Positions 50,828 to 60,587 of a stretch of DNA of 64,000 bases are shown here, in pieces. The stretch's first letter is position 1. Each line of letters begins with the position of its first letter. Made by a program: the position numbers and the translations under genes. This DNA is from Suilimivivens sp009774465 (GTDB lineage Bacteria > Bacillota > Clostridia > Lachnospirales > Lachnospiraceae). Under the pieces are notes generated by a model, which was not told the origin of the DNA, made no database searches, and saw only the letters and a list, made by a program, of their open reading frames with translations. The stretch is from the NCBI GenBank assembly GCA_947382645.1, contig CANDAE010000017.1, forward strand, positions 1-64,000, written 5' to 3'.

Positions 50828-51360
50828 TTGGAACCACATATGGAGAAGCTTTGTTTGAATTGGCTGTAGAAGAAGGCAAAGAAGACGAATTCTTAGGCGA
50901 GATCACTCAGCTAAAGGATCTGCTTTTGAAAAATCCGGACTTTGGAAAACTGATGAATCATCCTAAAATCCTTAAAGAAGATAAACTTAAGGTATTGGAA
51001 GAGGTTTTCAAAGGTCGTATTTCAGCAGAATTGCTTGGTTTTTTACACTTGATCGTTACAAAGGACAGGTATGGCGATATTGACGGCATCCTGGATTATT
51101 TTGTGGATGAAGTAAAAAAGCTTAAAGGGATCGGTGTTGCCTATGTGACTACAGCAATCGATTTAAGTGAAGTGAAAAAGAAAGAAATAGAAGCCAGACT
51201 GCTTGCCACCACATCTTATAAAAAAATGGAAATGCATTATCAGGTAGATGGGAATCTGATCGGAGGAATGGTTTTAAGGATCGGAGACCGGGTGGTTGAC
51301 AGCAGTGTCAGAAATAAGCTGTTCGAGTTACAAAGAGAACTGCTTAAAGTACAAGTATAA
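50815..51360 (+). CDS. atpH: ATP synthase subunit delta
   Basis: 181 residues of the OSCP/delta family (TYGEALFELAVEEGKEDEFL start, VDGNLIGGMVLRIGDRVVDSSVR end). Links F1 to the b stalk. Starts inside the end of atpF. Confidence 0.95.
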   Translation: MAKLVGTTYGEALFELAVEEGKEDEFLGEITQLKDLLLKNPDFGKLMNHPKILKEDKLKVLEEVFKGRISAELLGFLHLIVTKDRYGDIDGILDYFVDEVKKLKGIGVAYVTTAIDLSEVKKKEIEARLLATTSYKKMEMHYQVDGNLIGGMVLRIGDRVVDSSVRNKLFELQRELLKVQV

Positions 51361-51393
51361 AAGTAATAAAATAAAGAAAGGTGCGTAAGAACC

Positions 51394-52902
51394 ATGAATT
51401 TAAGACCGGAAGAGATCAGTTCTGTTATCAAAGAGCAGATAAAAAGATACGCTTCAGAGCTTGAAGTTTCAGATGTTGGTACTGTTATTCAGGTTGCTGA
51501 CGGTATTGCACGTGTACATGGTCTAGAAAACGCAATGCAGGGAGAACTTCTGGAATTTCCCGGAGAAGTATATGGAATGGTGCTGAACCTGGAAGAGGAT
51601 AATGTAGGTGCGGTACTTCTTGGAAGCCAGAAGAATATCAATGAGGGCGATACGGTTAAAACCACCGGACGCGTTGTTGAGGTTCCTGTAGGCGATGCCA
51701 TGTCAGGACGTGTGGTCAATGCTCTTGGCCAGCCAATTGATGGAAAAGGCCCTATACAGACAGATAAATATCGTAAAATTGAGAGAGTTGCATCAGGCGT
51801 TATTACCAGAAAATCTGTAGATACTCCTTTGCAGACAGGTATCAAGGCAATTGACTCTATGGTGCCTATTGGAAGAGGTCAGCGTGAGCTTATTATCGGT
51901 GACAGACAGACAGGAAAAACGGCAATTGCAATTGATACAATCATTAACCAGAAGGGGCAGGGAGTAAAATGTATTTACGTTGCCATTGGACAAAAGGCAT
52001 CCACTGTGGCTTCCATTGTTAATACATTGGAGGAATTCGGCGCAATGTCCTATACCACAGTTGTGGCGGCTACAGCAAGTGAGCTTGCACCGCTGCAGTA
52101 TATTGCTCCTTATTCAGGCTGTGCAATCGGCGAAGAGTGGATGGAAAACGGAGAAGACGTGCTGGTTGTTTATGATGATTTAAGTAAACATGCGGCTGCT
52201 TACCGTACACTTTCCCTGCTTCTGAAAAGACCGCCAGGACGTGAGGCGTATCCTGGAGATGTATTTTATCTTCATTCAAGACTTCTTGAGCGTGCAGCGA
52301 GAATGAATGATGAATATGGCGGAGGTTCTTTAACTGCGCTTCCTATTATTGAAACCCAGGCAGGTGATGTATCTGCATATATTCCTACGAACGTAATTTC
52401 CATTACAGATGGTCAGATTTATCTGGAAACAGAAATGTTTAACTCCGGATTCCGTCCTGCAGTAAATGCCGGCTTGTCCGTGTCCCGTGTAGGTGGTGCG
52501 GCACAGATTAAGGCGATGAAGAAAATTGCAGCGCCTATTCGTGTGGAACTGGCACAGTACAGAGAACTGGCGGCTTTTTCACAGTTTGGTTCCGAACTGG
52601 ATGAGGATACCAGAGAAAAGCTGGCACAGGGTGAAAGAATCAGGGAAATATTAAAGCAGCCTCAATATAAACCCATGCCGGTGCAATATCAGGTTATCAT
52701 TATTTATGCGGCTACCAATAAGTATCTGCTTGACGTTCCTACAGATGAAATTACAAGATTCGAGGAAGAGTTCTTTGAATTCCTTGATACCAGATATCCT
52801 GAAGTGCCCAGAGCCATTGCAGAGGAAAAGGTGATTTCCGAAGGAACGGAAGAAACTTTAAAGAAAGCCATTGCAGAGTTCAAAGCAGCATTTTTAAAAT
52901 AA
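51394..52902 (+). CDS. atpA: ATP synthase subunit alpha
   Basis: 502 residues with Walker A GDRQTGKTAIA (about 169-179), YVAIGQK, the VYDDLSKHA region and the arginine-finger motif NVISITDGQIYLE..SRVGGAAQ. Non-catalytic nucleotide-binding subunit of F1. GAAAGG upstream, 33 bases after atpH. Confidence 0.97.
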   Translation: MNLRPEEISSVIKEQIKRYASELEVSDVGTVIQVADGIARVHGLENAMQGELLEFPGEVYGMVLNLEEDNVGAVLLGSQKNINEGDTVKTTGRVVEVPVGDAMSGRVVNALGQPIDGKGPIQTDKYRKIERVASGVITRKSVDTPLQTGIKAIDSMVPIGRGQRELIIGDRQTGKTAIAIDTIINQKGQGVKCIYVAIGQKASTVASIVNTLEEFGAMSYTTVVAATASELAPLQYIAPYSGCAIGEEWMENGEDVLVVYDDLSKHAAAYRTLSLLLKRPPGREAYPGDVFYLHSRLLERAARMNDEYGGGSLTALPIIETQAGDVSAYIPTNVISITDGQIYLETEMFNSGFRPAVNAGLSVSRVGGAAQIKAMKKIAAPIRVELAQYRELAAFSQFGSELDEDTREKLAQGERIREILKQPQYKPMPVQYQVIIIYAATNKYLLDVPTDEITRFEEEFFEFLDTRYPEVPRAIAEEKVISEGTEETLKKAIAEFKAAFLK

Positions 52903-52922
52903 GATAAGGATAAGGTGATATT

Positions 52923-53795
52923 ATGGCTTCAATGCGTGATATAAAAAGGCGTAAGGGCAGTATACAGAGCACCCAGCAGATTACCAAGGCCATGAAGCTT
53001 GTCTCCACTGTTAAGCTGCAGAGAGCAAAACAGAATGCAGAGAAATCGGGAAGCTATTTCCGCTGCATGTATGATACGGTTCTTTCCATCCTGCAAAAAA
53101 CAAAAAACCTGGATCATAAGTATTTGAGAGAGGGAAATGCAGGTAAAAAGGCTGTGATTGTGATTACTTCAAACAGAGGACTGGCAGGCGGGTATAACTC
53201 CAATGTGATCAAGCTGATTACAAAGGGAGAGCTGGCAGGCGAGGATCTGGCGATCTATGCAATTGGCGGCAAGGGAAGAGAAGCCCTGCAAAGACAGTAC
53301 GAAATCAAGGCGGATTACTCAGATGTGATTGAAGAGCCTGCTTATGCGGATGCAATGGTGATCAGTAAGGATGTGCTGGGGGCTTTTGAGCGGGGAGAAA
53401 TCAGCGAAATTTATCTTGCCTACACTGCATTTAAAAATACAGTTGTGCATATTCCCACTCTTTTAAAACTGCTTCCTGTTCAGATTGATGAAGAGGAGGC
53501 ACCAGGCGGTGAAGATGGCGGACAGGCGGAAGATAAAGTGCCCATGAATTTTGAACCGGAAGATGAGGAAGCTTTAAATCTGCTCATACCCAAGTATATA
53601 ACCAGCCTGATTTATGGCGGTATGATCGAAGCGGTAGCCAGTGAAAACGGAGCCAGAATGCAGGCGATGGATTCAGCTACCAGCAATGCGGAAGAAATGA
53701 TAGACAAATTGACACTGTTGTATAACAGAGCGCGTCAGGGTTCCATTACACAGGAATTGACGGAGATTATCGCAGGAGCAAATGCGATATCGTAA
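52923..53795 (+). CDS. atpG: ATP synthase subunit gamma
   Basis: 290 residues: MRDIKRRKGSIQSTQQITKAMKLVSTVKL start, C-terminal LLYNRARQGSITQELTEIIAGANA helix, as for the rotor shaft. An acidic insert (about 195-220, EEEAPGGEDGGQAED) is longer than in E. coli. Followed by a hairpin array before atpD. Confidence 0.96.
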   Translation: MASMRDIKRRKGSIQSTQQITKAMKLVSTVKLQRAKQNAEKSGSYFRCMYDTVLSILQKTKNLDHKYLREGNAGKKAVIVITSNRGLAGGYNSNVIKLITKGELAGEDLAIYAIGGKGREALQRQYEIKADYSDVIEEPAYADAMVISKDVLGAFERGEISEIYLAYTAFKNTVVHIPTLLKLLPVQIDEEEAPGGEDGGQAEDKVPMNFEPEDEEALNLLIPKYITSLIYGGMIEAVASENGARMQAMDSATSNAEEMIDKLTLLYNRARQGSITQELTEIIAGANAIS

Positions 53796-53910
53796 GCTTG
53801 TTTTTTAACAGCAGTGCAGTCCCTGATTTAAATGCCCGCTAAGTGGGCTGATGGGAGCAGAAATGAAAGAAATGTGACCTGGCGGATTATTGCCGGGCAG
53901 AATGGAGGAA

Positions 53911-54029
53911 GGATAAATAAATTGCCTGATAGCAATTTATTTATCCACGAATTTGTGCCGAAGCGTCACAAATTCTGTGCTGGCAGAGCGAAATCTGACA
54001 TTTCGCTCGCCTCCTCAGCGTAAAACGCT
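53911..54029 (+). promoter_or_regulatory. Array of four hairpins in the atpG-atpD spacer
   Basis: Perfect 15-bp stem (53911-53925 with 53932-53946), a 9-bp stem (53949-53957 with 53967-53975), a 9-bp stem (53986-53994 with 54000-54008) and a short one (54017-54021 with 54025-54029). The 251-base spacer (53796-54046) contains no gene. Confidence 0.6.
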
Positions 54030-54046
54030 TCGGAATGGAGGGAAAA

Positions 54047-55456
54047 ATGGCAGATATAAATACGGGCAGGGAACTTAGCTCGGGAAAAATTACACAGATT
54101 ATCAGTGCCGTTCTGGATATTAAATTTAGCAGTGAAAGGCTGCCGGAAATAAATGAAGCGATCAAAATTCCTTTAAAGGATGGTGGAGAGCTTATTGTTG
54201 AGGTGGCGCAGCATTTAGGTGACGATACGGTCAGATGTATTGCTATGGGGCCTACTGACGGATTGGTAAGAGGTATGGAAGCAATTGCCACGGGCGCTCC
54301 TATCAGTGTGCCGGTTGGTGAAAATACCCTTGGACGTATGTTTAATGTTTTAGGTCAGCCCATTGACAATAAGCCTGCTCCAGAAGGCGTAACTTTAGAG
54401 CCGATTCACAGACCTGCACCTGAGTTTGTAGAACAGTCAACTCAACAGGAGCTTCTGGAAACAGGAATTAAGGTCGTAGATCTTCTTTGCCCTTATCAAA
54501 AAGGTGGAAAGATCGGTTTGTTTGGCGGCGCCGGTGTTGGCAAGACCGTTTTGATTCAGGAGCTGATTCGTAACATTGCCACGGAGCATGGCGGATATTC
54601 AGTATTTACCGGTGTTGGTGAGAGAACCAGAGAAGGAAATGACCTTTACTATGAAATGATGGAGTCCGGCGTTATTGATAAGACCACAATGGTATTCGGT
54701 CAGATGAACGAGCCCCCCGGAGCAAGAATGAGAGTAGGTCTTTCAGGACTTACTATGGCAGAGTATTTTCGTGATAAGGGCGGCAAGGACGTGCTGCTTT
54801 TCATTGATAATATTTTCCGTTTTACACAGGCAGGTTCGGAGGTTTCCGCGCTGCTTGGACGTATGCCTTCTGCGGTAGGTTATCAGCCTACGCTGCAGAC
54901 GGAAATGGGCGCGCTGCAGGAGAGAATTACTTCTACAAAGAATGGTTCCATTACTTCCGTACAGGCTGTATATGTGCCTGCGGATGACCTTACGGATCCT
55001 GCACCTGCAACTACATTTGCCCATCTGGATGCAACTACGGTTCTTTCCAGATCTATTGTAGAGCTTGGTATTTATCCTGCAGTGGATCCTTTGGAATCCA
55101 CTTCAAGAATTCTGGATCCAAGAATTGTTGGTGAAGAGCATTATGAAGTAGCCAGAGGCGTACAGGAAATTCTTCAAAAGTACAAGGAATTGCAGGATAT
55201 TATCGCAATCCTTGGTATGGATGAATTGTCAGACAGTGATAAGCTGGTGGTTTCCCGTGCAAGAAAGGTACAAAGATTTCTATCTCAGCCTTTCTTCGTG
55301 GCAGAACAGTTTACAGGATACGAAGGCAAGTATGTGCCGATTAATGAAACCATCCGTGGATTTAAGGAAATTCTGGAAGGCAAGCATGACGATATACCTG
55401 AAAGCTATTTCTTAAATGCAGGAAGTATTGATGATGTACTTGCCCGCGTGAAATAG
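54047..55456 (+). CDS. atpD: ATP synthase subunit beta
   Basis: 469 residues: Walker A GGAGVGKTV (about 155), VGERTREGNDLYYEM, Walker B VLLFIDNIFRFTQAG, catalytic Glu in the ERTREGNDL segment. Catalytic subunit of F1. GGAGGG supports ATG 54047, four codons after the in-frame ATG 54035. Confidence 0.97.
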   Translation: MADINTGRELSSGKITQIISAVLDIKFSSERLPEINEAIKIPLKDGGELIVEVAQHLGDDTVRCIAMGPTDGLVRGMEAIATGAPISVPVGENTLGRMFNVLGQPIDNKPAPEGVTLEPIHRPAPEFVEQSTQQELLETGIKVVDLLCPYQKGGKIGLFGGAGVGKTVLIQELIRNIATEHGGYSVFTGVGERTREGNDLYYEMMESGVIDKTTMVFGQMNEPPGARMRVGLSGLTMAEYFRDKGGKDVLLFIDNIFRFTQAGSEVSALLGRMPSAVGYQPTLQTEMGALQERITSTKNGSITSVQAVYVPADDLTDPAPATTFAHLDATTVLSRSIVELGIYPAVDPLESTSRILDPRIVGEEHYEVARGVQEILQKYKELQDIIAILGMDELSDSDKLVVSRARKVQRFLSQPFFVAEQFTGYEGKYVPINETIRGFKEILEGKHDDIPESYFLNAGSIDDVLARVK

Positions 55457-55472
55457 TGACGGGAGGCGGCAG

Positions 55473-55877
55473 ATGGCGGATAATAATTTATTTAAACTGA
55501 AAATCATTACTCCTGAGCGTGTGTTTTACGAAGGAGAGGTTTCTATGGTGGAGTTTAACACCACTGAAGGCGAAATCGGCATTTACAAAAAGCATGTGCC
55601 CACTACCGTTATTGTAAGCCCCGGTATTTTGACGATCACCGAGGCGGAAGAAACGAAAGAAGCCGCACTTCATGCAGGATTTGCAGAGATTTTGCAGGAG
55701 GAAGTAGTGATTTTGGCAGAAATTGTTGAATGGCCTGAAGAGATTGATTTAGATCGTGCAAAAGCGGCTAAAGATCGTGCGGAAGAAAGAATCCGCAGTA
55801 AAACACCTGAAACAGATGTGATGAGAGCGGAGACTGCATTGCAGAGAGCGCTTGCGCGTATTCATGTGATTAAGTAA
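55473..55877 (+). CDS. atpC: ATP synthase subunit epsilon
   Basis: 134 residues: FKLKIITPERVFYEGEVSMVEFNTTEGEIGIYKKHVPTT then a C-terminal helix pair (DRAKAAKDRAEERI). Rotor subunit that can brake the enzyme. Starts 17 bases after atpD with GGGAGG upstream. Last gene of the operon. Confidence 0.96.
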   Translation: MADNNLFKLKIITPERVFYEGEVSMVEFNTTEGEIGIYKKHVPTTVIVSPGILTITEAEETKEAALHAGFAEILQEEVVILAEIVEWPEEIDLDRAKAAKDRAEERIRSKTPETDVMRAETALQRALARIHVIK

Positions 55878-55925
55878 GGCAGAAAAATGCCGTGCATCGC
55901 AGGGCAAACTTGATATTGGGTAATA

Positions 55926-55960
55926 AAAAGGCTCGGGAAAAGTAATTCCCGGGCCTTAAA
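55926..55960 (+). terminator. Candidate terminator of the atp operon
   Basis: GGCTCGGGAA pairs with TTCCCGGGCC (one wobble), loop AAGTAA; short AT tail. Confidence 0.55.
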
Positions 55961-56029
55961 TGTCGTAGAGTAACAGGAAAAAGAAAGGACGCATAAGATA
56001 ACTGTAAAGACTTAAAGGAAGTCATCCAT

Positions 56030-56419
56030 ATGTATGAGCATAAAATATTGCCTTTTTATATGACTTACCCCCTTCCCATGTATTATGAAGAAGAGGATAC
56101 CATTATCCGGGACCTGGAGTACCTTCAGCAAATGTATCCGGCGGAGGCAAAGCGGTATCAAAAACTGATCAGCAGTATTCTGGATAAGTTAGATTATGAG
56201 GGCAGCATGATTTATGATGAATATCCGGATAAGTGGCAGATATACAAGCTGTCTAAGGACATATTGGATCGAATTAAACGCGAAGAGGAAAAGGAAAATC
56301 CCGATCAAAATTTTCCGGCGGAGAAATGGGAATGGCTTGGGGATATGGTACAGATACTGCTCTGCTATGAAATTTATAAAAGAAGACATAATACCAGAAG
56401 AGGCATTCTCAGATTCTAA
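56030..56419 (+). CDS. Conserved-looking protein of unknown function
   Basis: 129 residues, no signal peptide, highly charged, with Tyr/Met-rich start (MTYPLPMYYEEED) and a predicted helical middle (IIRDLEYLQQMYPAEAKRYQKLI..LDKLDYEG) ending in KWEWLGDMVQILLCYEIYKRR. Unknown to me. It follows the atp terminator with its own upstream region; a weak ribosome site (AAAGGAAG) fits the start. Confidence 0.65.
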   Translation: MYEHKILPFYMTYPLPMYYEEEDTIIRDLEYLQQMYPAEAKRYQKLISSILDKLDYEGSMIYDEYPDKWQIYKLSKDILDRIKREEEKENPDQNFPAEKWEWLGDMVQILLCYEIYKRRHNTRRGILRF

Positions 56420-56534
56420 TAGAAGGTATTCTAATAGAATTCTATTAAAGTTTTAGTTGTGGTTTTGCAGGTAAGTAAGTAAAATATAGGTGATGGCCGG
56501 CTATGCGGAAGGTTTATGTGATTTGGACATGGAA

Positions 56535-56576
56535 GGCAGCAGTTCAGTTAAAAGCATCGAGGGCTGAACTGCTGCC
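56535..56576. other. Perfect 13-bp hairpin in intergenic 56420-56658
   Basis: GGCAGCAGTTCAG with CTGAACTGCTGCC, 16-base loop, no T-tract. The same 239-base stretch has TTCTAATAGAA twice in tandem near 56417 and 56430; no gene seen. Confidence 0.45.
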
Positions 56577-56658
56577 TGGGGAAACTTTTATTCCAGCGGA
56601 ACATGGAACTTGGGCGGACATGCTGTATTTATACTGCAAATTGTGTTAATATGGAGAA

Positions 56659-57888
56659 ATGAATTTGGAAGAATTAAGAGAAAAACTTGCCCTGTTTTTG
56701 TCAGACAGGCTATATCAGATTATTATAAGTAATCCACGTCGAAAAGAAGGTGCATTTAAAATAAAAATACGTCCTGTTATAGTGAAGGACAGGCTTTGCT
56801 TTCAGGAAACGTTCTGGAGGGGAACGCAGGTGTTTCATGAGAATTATGAAAAGGAAGAAGTACTTGCAGAAATATTGAAGAGAATGGAAAAGGATTTTAA
56901 GCAGCTGGAAGCGGAGAGTATGGATGGCAGGCTTAACGCTCTTGTAAGTAAAAAAGGGAAAATTACCATAAAGCATCAGGAAAATAAAGGGGATGCTCCG
57001 GTAAAAAAGCCTGATATGTCTCATAACAGGACAAAAAAATATCTGTTAAAGGAAGGAATAGTAGTTCCTTTTCTGATTGATTTGGGAGTACAGACAAAGG
57101 AAGGGCAGATCATTCGTGCCCGTTATGACAAATTTAAGCAGATTAACCGATACCTGGAATTTGTTGAGGATATTCTGCCTACACTAAATACCGGAAAGAT
57201 AATCCGTATTATTGATTTTGGATGCGGCAAGTCCTATCTGACCTTTGCGCTGTATTATTATCTGCATGAGATTAAGAAGCTGAATGTGCAGATTACCGGT
57301 CTTGATTTAAAGGAGGACGTGATTTGTAAATGCAATCTCCTGGCGGAAAGCTATCAATATCATGACCTTCATTTTTATAAAGGGGATATCAGCACCTTTG
57401 AAGGAATGAAACAGGCAGATATGGTGGTGACTTTGCACGCATGTGATACTGCAACGGATTATGCAATTGAAAAAGCAGTCAGATGGAATGCAAAAGTTAT
57501 TTTTGCAGTGCCCTGCTGTCAGCATGAAGTGAATAAGCAGATTGAAAACGAAATGCTGGCACCGGTTTTAAAATATGGACTGATTAAGGAGCGGATTTCC
57601 GCCCTGATAACTGATGGGGTGCGGGCAGAGCTTTTAGAGGAATGTGGATATGATACGCAGATTCTGGAATTTATTGACATGGAACATACGCCTAAGAATA
57701 TACTGATAAGGGCTGTCAAACGTGAAGAGATTGGGGAAGAAAAAGAGATATTCCGACCTGCCGAAGCACAGGAGGGTATTTGGCCTTTAAGTGAAATGAA
57801 GGAAGAAACGCAGACTGCGCTCATGTGCAAAGCGCTGCATGTGGAAACCACTTTGCAGAAACTTTTAAATAATAAAAAAATGGGTTAA
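56659..57888 (+). CDS. Class I SAM-dependent methyltransferase (Methyltransf_32 type)
   Basis: 409 residues: N-terminal region of about 150 with unknown fold, then a Rossmann methyltransferase domain with motif I IIDFGCGKSYLTFALYYYL (about 180-198), VTGLDL and a VTLHACDTATDYA segment, followed by VPCCQHEVN, typical for PF13679-like proteins that often act on rRNA. Substrate unknown. GGAG just before ATG 56659. Confidence 0.85.
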   Translation: MNLEELREKLALFLSDRLYQIIISNPRRKEGAFKIKIRPVIVKDRLCFQETFWRGTQVFHENYEKEEVLAEILKRMEKDFKQLEAESMDGRLNALVSKKGKITIKHQENKGDAPVKKPDMSHNRTKKYLLKEGIVVPFLIDLGVQTKEGQIIRARYDKFKQINRYLEFVEDILPTLNTGKIIRIIDFGCGKSYLTFALYYYLHEIKKLNVQITGLDLKEDVICKCNLLAESYQYHDLHFYKGDISTFEGMKQADMVVTLHACDTATDYAIEKAVRWNAKVIFAVPCCQHEVNKQIENEMLAPVLKYGLIKERISALITDGVRAELLEECGYDTQILEFIDMEHTPKNILIRAVKREEIGEEKEIFRPAEAQEGIWPLSEMKEETQTALMCKALHVETTLQKLLNNKKMG

Positions 57889-57893
57889 GTTGA

Positions 57894-60428
57894 ATGAAAA
57901 AAGTGATAATTAAAGGAAGCATAGTTGTAATTGTGTTTTTTGCAGCTTTGTTTATTACCAGCGGTATTATGAATAAAGGAAATACTGACATGACTATGGA
58001 AATGGGGAAAGCTTCTTTTCCGGTTATGTGGGTAAATTATGGAGGTTACCGCATTAATGAAATGCATGGATATGAAACTCCAATGGATTTAAGTCAGATG
58101 AGGGAAAGCATCACTCCTTTGGCATCAGGGCGGAAGATATCTCTGGAAATTGATCCATACGGAGAATCGATTGGCCAGATTGCATTTGAGGTCAGAAATC
58201 TTGATGGAAGCCGGCTTATTGAAAATACGGTGCTCGAAGAATTTGAGCAGGAGGAAGACAGGATCAGGGTAAGCTTTGCACCAAAAGATCTGATTGAGAG
58301 CGATCAGGAGTATGCCCTGGTAATCTTGCTTACCCTTGGAAATGGAAAAGAAATCAGATACTATACAAGGATAGTAAGCACGGAAAAATATTTTGCTGCT
58401 GACAAACTGGAATATGTAAATGACTTTTCTAACAAAACCTTTGATAAGGAGGCTGCAAGAGATCTGACCAAGTACCTGGAGTCAAATGAGGAAGGCGATA
58501 ATACTACCTATGCAAAGGTCAATATTCACAGCAGCTTTAATCAGATTACCTGGGGAAATCTTGATATAACAAGAGAGACGCGTGCCAATATAACGATTAA
58601 AGAGCTTGCCCCCCAGACCGGAAGCTTTATTTTGGATTATTATGTATCGACTCCTGATGGGAAGGATAAAACCTATTACAGAGTAAAAGAGTATTTTCGC
58701 GTGCGTCATACAGATGAGAGAATGTACCTTCTTGATTATGAAAGAACTATGGACCAGATTTTCAGCGCAGCAGAAGATGTGTATGCCAACAATAAAATCA
58801 TGCTGGGCATTATCAGCGAGGATGTACGGCTCTTTGAAAGCGACGGTGGGAATGTCCTCGCGTTTGCTGTGGGGAACCGTCTTTACAGCTATAATGTTGT
58901 TGACAATAAAATAGCGCTTTTGTTTGGTTTTTATAACGGGGAAAATCAGGATGCAAGAACGCTGTATGATGGAAGCAGGATTACCATATTAAATGTAGAC
59001 GAAGGAGGCAATGTTACCTTTCTGGTTTATGGCTATATGAACCGGGGACGACATGAGGGGCAGGTTGGAATTTCAGTTTATTACTATGACAGCACCGTAA
59101 ATACCGTGGAGGAGATGGTTTATATTTCCACCGATAAATCCCAGTCTATTTTGATTAAAGAGGTGGAGCAGCTTTCCTGCATCAATAGAAATGGTTTACT
59201 GTTTTTAAAATGGGAGGATAAAATTTACCAGGTTAATGTATCTGACAGAACATATGACATTGTAGTGGAAGATCTTGTGGAAGGAAGCTATAAAGTTTCT
59301 GACAGCAATAATATGGCTGTATGGCAGCAGAGCGGAAGTCTGTATCAGGGAAATGAACTGGTTTTGATGAATCTGACTTCGGGCAGAAAGGAAAGCATCA
59401 AGGTCGGAATGAATGAGGTGCTTGCTCCTATTGGTTTTATGGGTGAAGATTTAATCTATGGAATTGCCAGAAAAAGTGATATTGTAATGGATTCTGTCGG
59501 AAAAACTGTTTTTCCCATGTATTGTGTGAAAATCCAGAATGAAGCGGAAGGCGTACTCATGACTTACCAGCAGGATAATGTTTATGTGGTAGGCGGAGAG
59601 GTACAGAGCAACCAGATTATTTTATCCAGAGTGGAAAAAGATGAGGAAGGGGGCTATACACCGATCAGGGATGATCAGATCATGAATTCGGAAACGGAAA
59701 TAATTAAGAAAAATACCATTGATGTGGCAGCTACCGAAAATTATGAAAAATTGACACAAATTGCACTGAAAAGCCCGATAGATACTACAACAATGATGTA
59801 TCTTACGCCTAAAGAAGTGCTGTTTGAGGGAGGAAGAAATATTACGCTTGCATCTGATTCCGATATAGGGGAAAGGTATTATGTTTACGGGCAAAAAGGA
59901 GTGGAAGCTATTTATACAAACGAAGCCCACGCAGTTACTTTGGCGGATAAGATTTCAGGAGTGGTGGTCAATGAAGAGGGGTATTATGTATGGATGAAGG
60001 GAAACCGCAGTCTGAGCAATCAGATTATGAAAATCCAGGGAGAAATGGCCTCAGATGATAAAAGCTCTATGGCTGTGTGCCTGGATCTCATGATGGAATT
60101 TGAAGGAGTTGTGAGAAACTCCAAGTATATGCTGGAGAGGGGCAGCAGCGCTCTTTCCATATTAAAGGAAAGTCTGACAGAAGTACAGGTACTTGATTTA
60201 ACAGGATGCTCACTGGATGCTATGCTGTATTATGTTAACCAGGATATTCCGGTACTGGTAACCATGAAAGATGGAAATGCGGTGCTGCTTATTGGGTTTA
60301 ACGAAAAAAATACAGTTGTTATGAATCCTGAAACAGGAACTGTTTATAAGGTGGGAATGAATGATTCCAAAGAATGGTTTGAGGAAAATGGAAATTCCTT
60401 TATCACTTATATTAGAAATAATAAATAG
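57894..60428 (+). CDS. Large exported protein of unknown function with degenerate C39-like C-terminus
   Basis: 844 residues; N-terminal anchor (about 7-27, IVVIVFFAALFITSGIM), then a long beta-rich outside region. The C-terminal 90 residues (LDLTGCSLDAMLYYVNQDIPVLVTMKDGNAVLLIGFNEKNTVVMNP) resemble the end of C39-like peptidase domains, but the position of the catalytic His holds Asn (NAVLLIGF), so it is likely non-catalytic. No family name recognised. Begins six bases after the methyltransferase and has no obvious separate promoter. Confidence 0.72.
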   Translation: MKKVIIKGSIVVIVFFAALFITSGIMNKGNTDMTMEMGKASFPVMWVNYGGYRINEMHGYETPMDLSQMRESITPLASGRKISLEIDPYGESIGQIAFEVRNLDGSRLIENTVLEEFEQEEDRIRVSFAPKDLIESDQEYALVILLTLGNGKEIRYYTRIVSTEKYFAADKLEYVNDFSNKTFDKEAARDLTKYLESNEEGDNTTYAKVNIHSSFNQITWGNLDITRETRANITIKELAPQTGSFILDYYVSTPDGKDKTYYRVKEYFRVRHTDERMYLLDYERTMDQIFSAAEDVYANNKIMLGIISEDVRLFESDGGNVLAFAVGNRLYSYNVVDNKIALLFGFYNGENQDARTLYDGSRITILNVDEGGNVTFLVYGYMNRGRHEGQVGISVYYYDSTVNTVEEMVYISTDKSQSILIKEVEQLSCINRNGLLFLKWEDKIYQVNVSDRTYDIVVEDLVEGSYKVSDSNNMAVWQQSGSLYQGNELVLMNLTSGRKESIKVGMNEVLAPIGFMGEDLIYGIARKSDIVMDSVGKTVFPMYCVKIQNEAEGVLMTYQQDNVYVVGGEVQSNQIILSRVEKDEEGGYTPIRDDQIMNSETEIIKKNTIDVAATENYEKLTQIALKSPIDTTTMMYLTPKEVLFEGGRNITLASDSDIGERYYVYGQKGVEAIYTNEAHAVTLADKISGVVVNEEGYYVWMKGNRSLSNQIMKIQGEMASDDKSSMAVCLDLMMEFEGVVRNSKYMLERGSSALSILKESLTEVQVLDLTGCSLDAMLYYVNQDIPVLVTMKDGNAVLLIGFNEKNTVVMNPETGTVYKVGMNDSKEWFEENGNSFITYIRNNK

Positions 60429-60587
60429 AAAAACAGCGTGTTTTGGCGGTTTGCAACCAATAGTTGCCGATACTCAAACCAGAGTTGGTGGCGCAACCAG
60501 AGCAGAAAAAATATAATTCACTCATAAATATACAGCTTTGAGTCTGACCTGTATGGGAAGGCTCATGCGGGAAAGGCATGGTTATAT

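Noticed and set aside
53832..54023. 63-residue frame in the atpG-atpD spacer
   Set aside because: It runs through the hairpin array and has no ribosome site.
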